Source: Kuschelorhynchus macadamiae
Taxonomy: Eukaryota; Arthropoda; Insecta; Coleoptera; Curculionidae
Direction of reading: 5' to 3'
Assembly: GCA_030620095.1 (NCBI GenBank)
Contig: JAUTXW010003396.1
Span: forward strand, 62,001-126,000
DNA length: 64,000 bases
In this document: positions 23,233 to 33,310 of the stretch, one piece after another
Numbering within the stretch: position 1 is the first letter of the stretch
Layout: each line of letters starts with the position of its first letter
Translations under genes and position numbers: made by a program
Notes under the pieces: generated by a model
The model's input: only the letters and a program-made list of their open reading frames with translations
Database searches by the model: none
What the model was told of the DNA's origin: nothing

Positions 23233-26158
23233 CAGGGTGATCAGTTAAGGGTAGCGAGCGGCCATATCTCATAAGATATTGGTTGTATAGATTTGAGAAA
23301 AAAAATCGTAATAAAAGGCGCCAAGAGAAATTGCTGAAAATTATTTTCGAGTTTGTCAAACGTCCGCTAGAGGGCGTAACAACCAACACCAAGTAGAAAA
23401 ATGGGGTTTTTATAGAATTTTGCCTAATGAAAATATATCGATGATATCATTTTCATATTTAGTGACCATTTCCCTACACTTTTTTCTATATATCAAAATA
23501 AAGCGGTGGAGGAAGTTCAATTGTTTTTTCAAACAAACCAAGATGTCTCCCGTTTCTTTTGACCGATTTTAGCAAACTTTAGAGCATAATTTGCGCTACA
23601 AAACGCTTATTTGGTTTTGAATTTTTGACTTTTGCTGGCGTCGCTAGATGGCGTTAACTGAATTAGTAGCATATTTTTTAGTTTTTTTCAAAAAAAAACA
23701 AATGTGGTATATTCATTTTTACATATTTTAAAAGGGGATAAATTTTTCTATAATTTAATGAAAATAATTTATCATCTACCTTTTTTTGAACCGTTGATAT
23801 TGACCAAAATATTATTTTATTTTATTTTATTAAAAAATGGCACGCCACTGCTTTTTGTCAAAATAAAAATCATTTTCGTTAGACGAACGGTTTTGGATTG
23901 AAAAAATAAGATGTTTAACAATGATAACTATAAGGTTCAAAATTATTTTTAAATATTACATCTCACAATAATAAAATTATTACCTATTATTTTTATCATT
24001 AATAATCATTTAATTAGCGAGAGAATGTTTTAGTTCATAATTTATTATTAATAATTATTATTATTTCATAAATTAAATTAAAAATCAAACTTAACTAACA
24101 TCGCATTTAAGCGAAGCAGGCCATGATCTACGTTAAGAAACAAAACACCAAATTGTCAGTTATGTTGATATTCATTTTGATAGTTCCTGCTATTGACATC
24201 TAATTTAATGTTATGTAAAAAGTATTTTTACAACAAATTGTGCCTTTTACGAATGAAGAAGCCTTTGATATGTTGAGAATTTATTTTCAATGTTTTGAAA
24301 ATGCGGCGATTGCTTCTAGGCAGTATGCACTGCGTTATCCCCTCCGAAGACACCATTCGAGAATGGTTTTTCATCGTTTAGCCTTACGTTTAGGGCAACA
24401 TGGCCAAGTGCAACGAACTCCAACTTTGAGAAGAAATCGTAGAGTATGAAGAGAAGATAACATTATAAATGTGTTGGCTTATATTCATGCAGACCCCCAT
24501 TTAAGCATAAGAGAGATCTCCAGAGATTTAGGAATATCCTATGGCTCAGTGCAAAAAATGTTAATGGATTTTAAAATGCATCCATATCACATCGTGATTC
24601 ATCAAGCCCTAAATGACACTGACTTTGAACGTAGGCTCGATTACTGCTACTGCCTTAGAGACTTCATTAGGGAAAACCATCATATTTTGTCACAAATATT
24701 GTGGACAGACGAAGCATCGTTTTGCAGTAATGGCAGGGTAAATCTTCATAACGTGCATTACTGGTCGGACACTAATCCACACTGGTTACGTGAAGATTAT
24801 CAGCAGGATCGATGGAGCGTCAACGTCTGGTGCGGTGTTATTAATGGTGCTATTATCGGTCCGCACATCTTTAATGGCAATCTAACCGGTGACATGTATT
24901 TGAACTTTTTATTTAACGATTTACCAGGACTCTTGGAAAATGTGCCTTTACAAGTAAAAAGAAACATGTGGTTTCAACAAGACGGATGCCCGGCACATTA
25001 TTCACGAAATGTGCAAGATTTTTTGAACAGGCATTTTCCTAACCGTTGGATTGGTAGAGGCAGTCTATTTTTCTGGCCACCACGGTCCCCCGATTTAACC
25101 TGCCTTGATTTTTATCTGTGAGGCCGAATAAAGGATTTGGTGTATAAAACTCGACCAACTACTCGAGAAGACATGATAGTCCGAATTCAAAACGCCATAA
25201 ATATTATACCAAGAGCGGAAATTGAGACAGCTGTCAACTCCACCCAGAAGAGATTGGACCAGTGCATTCAAAATAATGGACAACATTTTGAACATTTACG
25301 ACAAAACTATTAATTTATTTTTAACGTTTATTTTTAAAGTTCCATGTTCTTGTTTTTAGTGTTATTGCTCCTGCTGTTGTTGGACAGTTTTATTAAGATT
25401 TTTTATTGTTAAACATCTTATTTTTTTCAATCCAAAACCGTTCGTCTAACGAAAACAAGTCAAGAGGTTCTTTTTGTTAGCAACTAATAAGTGATTACGA
25501 AAATGATTTTTATTTTGACAAAAAGCAGTGGCGTGCCATTTTCTAATAAAATAAAATAATATTTTGGTCAATATCAACGGTTCAAAAAAGGGTAGATGAT
25601 AAATTATTTTCATTAAATTATAGAGAAATTTATCCCCTTTTAAAATATGTAAAAATGAATATACCATTACATTTGTTTTTTTTTGAAAAAAACTAAAAAA
25701 TATGCTACTAATTCAGTTAACGCCATCTAGCGACGCCAGCAAAAGTCAAAAATTCAAAACCAAATAAGCGTTTTGTAGTGCAAATTATGCTCTTTCATAT
25801 GAGCCTAAGTTTGCTAAAATCGGTCAAAAGAAACGGGAGACATCTTGGTTTGTTTGAAAAAAACAATTGAACTTCCCCCACCGCTTTATTTTGATATATA
25901 GAACAAAACATTTTAGACAAAAAGTGTAGGGAAATGGTCACTAAATATGAAAATGATATCATCGATATATTTTCATTAGGCAAAATTCTATAAAAACCCC
26001 ATTTTTCTACTTGGTGTTGGTTGTTACGCCCTCTAGCGGACGTTTGACAAACTCGAAAATAATTTTCAGCAATTTCTCTTGGTGACTTTGATTATGATTT
26101 ATTTTTCTCAAATCTATACGACCAATATCTTATGAGAAATTGGCCGCTCGCTACCCTG
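23233..26158 (+). mobile_element. Mariner A, DD41D type with very long TIRs
   Basis: The ends are CAGGGTGATCAG... on the left and ...GCGAGCGG/CCGCTCGCTACCCTG on the right, flanked by TA on both sides (23231-23232 and 26159-26160). The inverted repeats are about 690 bases (left, 23233-23923) and 750 bases (right, 25407-26158); the right arm carries about 45 extra bases near 25455-25500, and its outermost 13 bases are deleted. The long TIRs enclose a single transposase frame. Nested in a non-LTR RT. Confidence 0.9.
24240..25313 (+). pseudogene. Mariner A transposase (DD41D)
   Basis: One continuous frame from MPFTNEEAF-equivalent residues (the ATG is now GTG at 24240) to the TAA at 25313, about 357 codons, with two in-frame TGA codons at 24447-24449 and 25119-25121. 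The N-terminus is a helix-turn-helix (FENAAIASRQYALRYP; then REISRDLGISYGSVQKML). Catalytic residues are LWTDEASF, FQQDGCPAHY and LDFYL, with 41 residues between the second and third D, which places it in the DD41D (rosa/Visitor-like) group of Tc1/mariner. The second TGA replaces a probable Trp of the LDFYLWG motif. Confidence 0.88.
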
Positions 26159-26745
26159 TACATTCATAACATAGTGCTTAAGGGTTTTAGACTGCTAGGT
26201 TTTATTAAAAGACACACTAAGCGTGTCACTGATACTAAAGCGATTACTAGTCTCTATAACTCTTTAGTACGGAGTATCTTAGAATATTGTTCTACCATAT
26301 GGAGCCCTTCGTATCAGTGTCACATCGACAGGACTGAAAAAGTTCAGAATAAATTTGCAAAGTATCTTTTGTTCAAGTTTAATTTTCCATGTCAAGATCT
26401 GTTTTATAATACAAGAATTCTTCTCTGCGACCTACAGACGCTTGAGTTTTGGCGAAGAAAGGCACTTCTGATTTTCTTACACAAATTAGTGCATGGAGGA
26501 ATTGACTGTTCCTATCAGAAGAACGAGACAATCACAGCTGTATTTTGAAAGGTATCATCGTACTAATTATGGGTTTAATTCATTTTTTGACCGACTAGTA
26601 TTTAATTATAATCGTCACTTTTCGGCATACATGTTCAGCCTTACCTCAATACAATTAAAAACGCAGTTGAATGGATTGATTATGTGGTTGTCCTCTATTT
26701 TTATATGTTTTGTCTGATACTTGTGTCACCATTCTTTGTTTTGAT

Positions 26746-27268
26746 TGTTTTTGTTATTTGACAATATATATATGTTTAGTCTTATTTTACTCTTAATATT
26801 ATCTTTTTTTATTCTGCGAATTCGAACCATTTGGAATGTTTAGCATTCCGTAGAGTACGTTTCTGAAGGACCACTTGTCCGATGCGTGCATCGGCTACGT
26901 CCTTACATTAATTAAAAAAAAATATTTAAAAAAAACTAACAGCAAAAAATAAAAATACATTTTACACAGTTAGATTTATCGACTTGAACGAAGAGTATCT
27001 TTTTTTGTGTAAATTAATTGGAGTGACATACAACAAATTGTCAAAAATGCCAATACCAAACAAATTATCGCCCAATAATAATGAAAACGTTCATTGGTCC
27101 TTTGTTCGCCACTGGTCAATAATACTGACAATCCAATCCTATTATCTTGAAAATAGACCTACATTTATATAAGATGTGTGTCTTATGTTATACCATGTAA
27201 TCTTCTATTAAGTGATAGCCCCCTATATTGCTTTAAAAACTAATTTAGGTTAACATGGTTATTTTCAG
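26746..27268. other. VPS35L intron 2, unassigned end
   Basis: AT-rich DNA with no coding signal I can assign. 26816-26920 contains a block (AACCATTTGGAATG, CCGATGCGTGCATCGG) that may be the 3' UTR of the preceding retroelement. It ends in the acceptor of exon C. Confidence 0.4.
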
Positions 27269-27369
27269 CTCCCTGATTTTAAATACAATCATGTCTGGAT
27301 TCAAACCTGCTTACATTGCTGAAAGAACACTCCAATTTCTCTCTATGATCAGTCAGTGCACTGATGATG
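27269..27369 (+). CDS. VPS35L: VPS35L exon C
   Basis: Acceptor ATTTTCAG ends at 27268 and donor GTAAAT starts at 27370. After one base completing the split serine codon it encodes SLILNTIMSGFKPAY, then RTLQFLSMISQCTDD, and ends in phase 1. This corresponds to the VPS35L segment between the KCK block and the GxPxHLLxRxLGL block. Confidence 0.92.
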
Positions 27370-27441
27370 GTAAATATAGTTTTACATTACCAAATGAATT
27401 TGTTGGTGTAGTATGTAAGGAGTAAACCGATTGTTTTTTAG

Positions 27442-27623
27442 GTATACCTCTACATTCCCTTTTAAGAACCCTGGGGCTTTGTGTAAGTGTATGCCCACCA
27501 CCTGCAGAGCATCGCAAGCAAGTTTTGAATGCAGTTTGGTCCAATGTGGCGCAGCTTACTGACCCCTTTGAGTACATAACTTGTATAGAAGTATGGGTGC
27601 ACTTTATAGCACAACACTTTTCT
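27442..27623 (+). CDS. VPS35L: VPS35L exon D
   Basis: A 72-base intron separates it from exon C, the only short intron here. Acceptor TTTTTTAG ends at 27441; donor GTAAGT starts at 27624. Residues include IPLHSLLRTLGLCVSVCPPP, NAVWSNVAQLTDP and CIEVWVHFIAQHFS, matching the conserved EVWVEY region of VPS35L. It ends in phase 0. Confidence 0.93.
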
Positions 27624-28159
27624 GTAAGTAATTATAGCCATCTTTTAGCTAAAGTCTTAAGAAAATTAGGAAGCAGCCAATTTTTGTTTTATTTTAGCTT
27701 TTTGATAAAAGTAATTTTCATTTATTTATTTATTTATGATTCGGTGTTCTACAGATCTCTCTCTCTCTCTCTCCAAATGGTACAAATTATGTCCTAAAGG
27801 CTACGATAAAACTAATAGTAGGATCTATTAATAACACACATTTGCAATTTAAAATCTAACTAGAACATTGCTTTTAAATGATTATAGAAAATTATGAAAA
27901 GTCATGATTACAAAAATTATTGTAATTTTTCATTAATCGTCCAATAAAACTATGAGAGCCCTAGTTAGTTCTATGGGGTTTCCTGGAATAAGTGCCTATT
28001 TCTTGTTTGTCTCGGGGGGTTTCGGAAATTAACGTTAGAAACCAACTCTGCACAATCGATATTATCATTGACAACTTTGTGGAGAAAGAAGACCATGGCA
28101 TTTTCTCAACGTTTTTTTAGGGTGACTAGTTCAACCAACTGAATCGTAGTGCTATAATC
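27624..28159. other. VPS35L intron 4, 5' part
   Basis: No gene seen. A short (TC)n run lies at about 27756-27771 and the rest is AT-rich unique-looking sequence. Confidence 0.5.
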
Positions 28160-28194
28160 AATCAATCAATAACAAACAGAAAAAGACTCACAAT

Positions 28195-28245
28195 TTACAA
28201 CAAACATGACACGTGTTTCGCCCTTTCGAGCATCATCAGAACTAC
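28195..28245 (-). ncRNA. Hammerhead-ribozyme-like core (PLE family 2)
   Basis: CTGATGA (28239-28233), GCTC-GAAA-GGGC stem II, GAAA, short stem III, GTC; identical core to those at 12630-12675 and 42560-42605. Confidence 0.5.
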
Positions 28246-28435
28246 AAACAACAGAGAGAACTTTACTAAATAATCACACTCACAAATCCTAAAACAATAA
28301 CTTACAAATAGAATAAAACACACTAAAGCACAACAAAATAAACAACTACTTATACATATTTGATTGACACTAAAATGAGGTTAAGTCTCACGTGAATAAA
28401 CAAAATAAAATATTAAAAAAGTATTAAAAAAGATT

Positions 28436-28515
28436 CATGTCTCTAGACGGGATCGAACCCAGACCGCCCGAGTGAGACGCCGAGGCAACCACCCACAGAC
28501 CACCAGACTAGTCGA
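28436..28515 (-). other. tRNA-like module with A and B boxes in PLE family 2
   Basis: On the minus strand TGGTCTGTGGG (A-box-like) is followed about 32 bases later by GGTTCGATCCC (B-box consensus). The intervening TCTCACTCGGG resembles a tRNA anticodon arm as seen in tRNA-derived SINE heads. No acceptor-stem pairing or CCA is evident, so it is not a functional tRNA gene. Confidence 0.55.
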
Positions 28516-28612
28516 AGAAAACAACCAAAAACTCTCACTCTATGAATTAATGAAAGAAATGAAGGTTGCCTATAATTATTATTACATTAAGCTGTTAAAT
28601 ATTAGGGTTGGT

Positions 28613-29105
28613 TCTAATTGTAGGCAACCTTCATTTCATTCATTAATTCATAGAGTGACAGTTTTTGGTTGTATTATTCGACTAGTCCAGTGGTCTGTGG
28701 GTGGTTGCTTCGGCGTCTCACTCGGGCGGTCTGGGTTCGTTCCCGCCTAGAGACATGAATCGTTTTTAATACTTTTTTAATATTTTATTTTGTTTATTCA
28801 CGTGAGACTTAACCTTATTTTAATGTCAATCAAATATGTATAAGTAGTTGTTTGTTTTGTTGTGCTTTAGTGTGTTTTATTCTATTTGTAAGTTATTGTT
28901 TTAGGATTTGTGAGTGTGATTATTTAGTAAGGTTCTCTCTGTTGTTTGTAGGTCTCATGACGCTCGAAAGGACGAAACACGTGTCATGTTTGTTGTAAAT
29001 TGTAAAATTATAATTTAATGAGACCGAGACTTGGAGTCTTTTTATGTTTGTTGTTAAAATTAGGTCTCTTTGAGAAATATGGACAATTTCTTCGATTTTT
29101 CAATC
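28613..29105 (+). mobile_element. Penelope-like family 2, 3' end fragment (right arm of head-to-head pair)
   Basis: Plus strand copy of the same 3' region: GGCAACCTTCATTTCATTCA, the tRNA-like module (28685-28765, B box mutated to GGTTCGTTCCC), the hammerhead-like core (28945-28995) and the terminal block ending AATTTCTTCGATTTTTC. Near-mirror image of 28160-28576. Confidence 0.75.
28945..28995 (+). ncRNA. Hammerhead-ribozyme-like core, mutated
   Basis: The conserved CTGATGA reads CTCATGA here (28954-28960) and stem II reads GCTC-GAAA-GGAC, so one invariant core base is changed and catalysis would be expected to fail. Confidence 0.4.
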
Positions 29106-29918
29106 AATCAATCATTTATTTCCTCAATTGAAAAGTATTACAAAAGTCATATAATAATTGAAGGAAACGTCTGAAAATAAAGTAAATTACTAGTAAAGCA
29201 ATATAAAATTAAGTTCATGTAAAAAAGTCTTCGTGGGAATAACAGTTAATCTCAAGTAAAAGCGTTTTAACTTGGATCTAAAGATATTCAATGTCACCGA
29301 CTCCTTAATATCGATTTAACTGAAGAGTGGATCTGTTTTTATAAACATATGTACATACTTCCAAGATATATAAGTAAAAAATAGTCAAGATTGTGCGTGT
29401 AAGCGGGCTTACACGACTCTCTGTTTGAGAGACCATAGATTATTCATACTAAAATATATTGCGTACTTTTGTAACAGAAATACACGTTTAATATATGTAC
29501 TCGTGCCCGAATTTAAGATGCAATATCACAAATGTGATTGAAAATTGGCATAGTATATGGTCAGTAAAATACTTTGACTGCAATGATTGGGCATAGCAGG
29601 AACTGCGCAACCTACCACAAAGGTCGTCATTATGGGCATGCCACTGAAGTGTGTTGTCAAAGTTTAGGCCTAACAATCTAACACTGTCTGAGGGGCTTAA
29701 TTTGATTTGTTGCACCATCAAACAATGCAAAGCCTTCATCAACTTGCCGTTTGCCAACTTAATTAAGTTGTTTTTTTGAGAGATGCAAAAAAATGCAAAA
29801 CCTCTATGTTTCTGGGTATAGAGAAACTGGGATAATAAAGTCCTGGAAATTCCACAATAAATAAAAGAACCCCTGGAAATTTTAAATTTTTTAATTAAAA
29901 AAAACAGACTTTTTAAAA
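29106..29918 (-). pseudogene. Non-LTR reverse transcriptase C-terminal fragment
   Basis: The minus strand frame at 29918-29488 reads SVRLLGLNFDNTLQWHAHND and then CGRLRSSCYA, the conserved block after the RT palm, followed by a 3' UTR whose end is a CAATCAATCAATC repeat at 29103-29115. The frame appears to continue upstream across the Penelope insertion at 29919-35533. It lacks the catalytic part. Confidence 0.65.
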
Positions 29919-30007
29919 ATACCCTATAATATAGAACGAAAGCTTTTACGGCTGTGGTCAATTAAGAAATCTTGGTTCTTGGGATTAGACCGTGTCAAAA
30001 TGGAATC

Positions 30008-30055
30008 ACTTTCCGACGTTTCGCCTTCGATTGCACGAGGCGTCTTCAGGGATTT
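30008..30055 (-). ncRNA. Hammerhead-ribozyme-like core (PLE family 1, minus copy)
   Basis: Minus strand: CTGAAGA (30049-30043, fits CUGANGA), a five-pair stem II (CGCCT with AGGCG), GAAA, minimal stem III, GTC (30017-30015). TCC before and GGA after can form the base of stem I. Hammerheads with very short stem III are described in Penelope-like elements. Confidence 0.6.
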
Positions 30056-30365
30056 TTACTCGACGAGATCGGAACGCTGAATGAGCTCGGAGAGTCCCAG
30101 GTCGGCTATTTATGTCGACATGTGTCTACCAAACCGTGACCGTGAACCGATCGAATTCCACGTATAATGACTGAAGCCCGTATCTCTATTAAAATTGTTA
30201 GGATGCTTATAAATTTCAATAGATTATCTAATTTTCCGTTTATAGAATCCGGAAACTGATGGCAGAACTTTTATGTTATGTCCAGTGGAGTATTGGTGTT
30301 TAGATACAGCAGATTGTACAATTCGTTACTTTCTGATACATCGTTCACGTTCCTTAAGCCTATCC

Positions 30366-32510
30366 AAACAAACAAAAGTATGCTTTATTGCCGCAGAAAA
30401 ATTTTACAATTTTATGGACAAAGCAAAATATACCTAAAATAAGACATATCAAAACATTAATCGAAAAGAATTTCGATAGGTCAATGCTTTTTAAAAATGT
30501 AAATTATCAATTTACCAAATCGTAAAACACACGTTAGAATATAACATAACATTGCCGCAAAACAGTTAATGAATCCTAATAACCTTATAAAAGTAAACAA
30601 ACTCACATGTACGAGGTGAATAATTTCGATGACATTGAAATCAAAATTGCAACTATGCGACCTTAAACTCTATGTTATTATAGTTATACAAATAATTGTG
30701 ATGTTAAACAAAAGGTATAATGAACTAGTGTAGAATGTAGTATACAAAAAAGAATTAAATTTTGTTTTTAATCCAATACCTAACAAAAACAATTAAGTTT
30801 TAAGTGAACGTTCGACAGTTCTTTTCTCTATATGATGATTTTCAAAATTCTATGCTACGAGTTAGGACATGACTCACAAAAGATTTAAGTAAACAAGCGA
30901 ATTTAGTGACAATTTAAAGAGATTTACTCGCTGTAAAAATCATTAACACTGTAAAATGGTCTCTCAATGAGGTATGCTTTGGTGTTTTTTCGAAATTGTG
31001 CAAGCATATGGATAGATTTTAAATGTACTGGCAGATTGTTGTAAAGTTTTATGGCGTTGTAAATAATTGATTTTTTTATTAATTCTGAGGAAGGAATGGG
31101 AAGATATATATCATGCCTAGAGTTTCTGGTAGGGTATACATGTTGTGGCCTTTCTGGGAGGGTGTTTATATGTTTTCTCAGCAAACATACCGTTTCCAAA
31201 ATAAATAATGCAGGAAGTGTCAATATTTCATGTTTTTTGAAATAGTATTGGCAGTAAGCTCTATTATTTAGACTAAACAAATAACGAATGGCTCTCTTTT
31301 GAAGCATAAAAATACTACGAAATTGCTCGGTGGTACAGCAGCCCCAAAAGGGAAGGCCATAGCGGAGATGGGATTCAAATAAAGAGAAATAAGTAAGTCT
31401 GGCAGTAGGAACGTCTAGTTCTTTTGAAACTGATCGAATGGCGAAGCAGGCGGTAGAAAGTTTTTTAGTTAAGGTGTCAATATGATTAGACCATTTTAGG
31501 TTGTTATTTATATTTAAACCCAGGAATTTAACCGACTCTACGTCTTCAATATTGCTGTTATGTACCTGAAGTGGTTGTAAAGTTCCCTTATAAGATAACG
31601 CCACCGTTTTATCGACATTAAAACAAAGCATATTGGAATCGGACCAAGCCTTAATTATAACCAAGTCTTTGGAGATACTAGAGTGTAAAGACGTATCAAA
31701 ATCACTCCAAGTTATGCTTGTGTCGTCAGCAAAAAGGGAAATTCTTCCATTAATTTTAAGGTTCGTGATATCATTAATGTATAACAAAAAAAGAATAGGT
31801 CCCAAGACTGAACCTTGAGGGACTCCACTTGTAATCAACTTACAATCAGAATCGGAACCATTAGCCCTTACAAGTTGTTGCCTTTTCCCAAGATAAGATT
31901 TGAACCAATTTAAAGAACTACCACGAATTCCATAAAAATTTAGATTGTTTATCAGAATTTCATGACTAACACAATCAAAGGCTTTCGCATAGTCACAAAA
32001 AACTGAGGCAGTTGGGTGGTTGTTATTGAGAGATAAGTAGACGCCTCTAAGCAACGTGAACATGGCGTCGCTGGTGCACTTGTTGGGTAGAAATCCGAAC
32101 TGCTCCGGGGATATTATCTGATGTTTCAGGAGAAATGGCATAAGACGATTCTTCAGTAGCCTTTCGATGATTTTTGATAGCACTGGTAGTAGTGCAATTG
32201 GGCGATAATTGCAAGAGTTAGTTTTTTCGCCGCCGCAATCAGGGAATACACCTTTTATAAAGGACTCATTTATTAATGTTGTAAGGGCCTCTATGACTGG
32301 GAGTGGCAAGTTCAGGAATATTCTAATTGATAGGCCATCAGTGCTACACGAAGATTTACTTTTGATATTATTTATTACCTTCAATAGTTCAGTGTTGCTA
32401 ACGGGACTTAAGAAAAAGCTATCAGCTAAATTTTTTGAAGGAGAGAGAAACGAAAGAGGGTCCAAACTTGGCGAGATACTAGAGGTAACATTTTTGCTTA
32501 CATTAATATG
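30366..32510 (-). mobile_element. 5'-truncated non-LTR retrotransposon nested in Penelope copy
   Basis: Flanked by the 5-base direct repeat TATCC (30361-30365 and 32511-32515). Removing the insert rejoins the Penelope sequence as in the intact plus copy at about 35110-35125. The 3' end (minus strand) carries AATAAAGCATACTTTTG and then TTTG repeats. ORF1 and endonuclease are absent, as expected from 5' truncation. Same family as the copies at 1-945 and 10375-12330 and the best preserved of the three. Confidence 0.9.
30924..32510 (-). CDS. Reverse transcriptase of nested non-LTR element (5'-truncated ORF2)
   Basis: An uninterrupted minus-strand frame of about 528 codons from the truncation point at 32510 to the stop at 30924. 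It includes KSKSSCSTDGLSIRIFL, NYRPIALLPVLSKIIE, PEQFGFLPNKCTSDAMF, SVFCDYAKAFDCVSHEIL, TSGVPQGSVLGPILFLLYIN, the catalytic FADDTSITW, the thumb (KFLGLNINNNLKW), FESHLRYGLPFWG and a C-terminus ending PFYSVNDFYSE. The frame stays open for a further 59 codons upstream, but those are out-of-frame Penelope sequence and not part of this protein. No start codon of its own is kept. Confidence 0.88.
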   Translation of the reverse strand, partial: HINVSKNVTSSISPSLDPLSFLSPSKNLADSFFLSPVSNTELLKVINNIKSKSSCSTDGLSIRIFLNLPLPVIEALTTLINESFIKGVFPDCGGEKTNSCNYRPIALLPVLSKIIERLLKNRLMPFLLKHQIISPEQFGFLPNKCTSDAMFTLLRGVYLSLNNNHPTASVFCDYAKAFDCVSHEILINNLNFYGIRGSSLNWFKSYLGKRQQLVRANGSDSDCKLITSGVPQGSVLGPILFLLYINDITNLKINGRISLFADDTSITWSDFDTSLHSSISKDLVIIKAWSDSNMLCFNVDKTVALSYKGTLQPLQVHNSNIEDVESVKFLGLNINNNLKWSNHIDTLTKKLSTACFAIRSVSKELDVPTARLTYFSLFESHLRYGLPFWGCCTTEQFRSIFMLQKRAIRYLFSLNNRAYCQYYFKKHEILTLPALFILETVCLLRKHINTLPERPQHVYPTRNSRHDIYLPIPSSELIKKSIIYNAIKLYNNLPVHLKSIHMLAQFRKNTKAYLIERPFYSVNDFYSE

Positions 32511-32515
32511 TATCC

Positions 32516-33310
32516 GATATGGATCGTCCAGTTTCTCCAATAGAGACATCACCACCAGCACAAGGAATTGCATATACTCGTTCCGTTTGGAAAGGAATAA
32601 TGTCCTTTGGCGATCGCAAACATTGTCCAATTTTCTTGTGTGTGTTGAAGATTGTACGTATGTTGGACAGGCGAAGTAACCGTGCAATCTTGTCTGGTTC
32701 CGTGTATAAATGGAAGAACTACACTTCCTATCGGTAATTCCTTATTAGTATCATTTTGGGGAGTAGGATTATTATATTTTCTAATTGAGCGTTTAATATC
32801 CTCAGTGCAATATCCATTCCCTCTTAAAGCTTGAGTCAGTTTCTCTGTTCCCGATTGTAAAGAATTTTGGTCACAAATCGCGGGGGCTCTGTACACCAAT
32901 GAATTAATAACTGATTATTTTTGTGCTGGATGATGATGGGAATTTGCATTAAGGTACTTGTTCGTATGCGTTGGTTTTCTATATACAGAGTGTCTAGAAA
33001 GGGAATCGTGCCTTCTGATTCAATTTCCATTGTAAATTTTATTTTAGCATGTTGTTGATTCAAATGATCAAGAAACCGTGGGAGGTTTTCTGGACCATGC
33101 GGCCATATTATAAAAGTGTCGTCTTCATATCTGAACCATGATTTTGGCTTTAATAGAGACGATTCTATGCTTCCTCCTCAAAAGCTTCTATGAAGATATT
33201 GGCTAACACTGGTGACAGCGGCGATCCCATGGCTGCTCCTGAGGCTTGTTCATAAAAAGTTCCTCGAAAAACAAAATATATTGATGTGAAACATGCTTTA
33301 ATCAGACCTA
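32516..33310 (-). pseudogene. Penelope-like protein fragments, minus copy (RT end, GIY-YIG)
   Basis: Minus strand: SEGTIPFLDTLYIEN (33060-32960 region) is the end of the RT, and further on the connecting region and the start of the GIY-YIG domain are frameshifted (GHYSFPNGTSICNSLC in place of GVYAIPCSCG). The rest of the GIY-YIG lies beyond the nested insert, below 30360. RT palm absent. Heavily damaged. Confidence 0.7.

Larger units (their letters stand above)
22581..26745 (+). pseudogene. Non-LTR reverse transcriptase, split by a mariner insertion
   Basis: 5'-truncated copy starting inside the RT fingers (SGEQHGFYPGRSTTTNLAV), with VVYTDISKAFDSVCHELL, SGVPQGSHIGPVLF (frame change near 22870) and the catalytic CLLYADDLKLF at 22975. 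It reads to SLTFNLY at 23232, is interrupted by the mariner, and resumes at 26159 as IHNIVLKGFRLLGFIKRHTK through SILEYCSTIWSPSYQCHI and a degraded C-terminus. Joining the flanks across one TA restores a continuous frame. The 3' UTR runs to about 26745. Confidence 0.83.
28160..28612 (-). mobile_element. Penelope-like family 2, 3' end fragment (left arm of head-to-head pair)
   Basis: Minus strand equivalent of 42560-42955: the hammerhead-like core, the AAACAAACAACTACTTATAC block, the tRNA-like module and the start of the region following the GIY-YIG frame. The protein-coding part is missing. Its upstream end meets the upstream end of an oppositely oriented copy at about 28613, forming an inverted repeat of about 450 bases per arm. 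Confidence 0.75.

Noticed and set aside
28160..29105. CRISPR-like or regulatory inverted repeat
   Set aside because: No regular spacers; the arms are two opposed Penelope 3' ends.
32209..32737. Plus-strand frames of 156 and 72 codons
   Set aside because: Shadow frames of the minus-strand reverse transcriptase and Penelope sequence.
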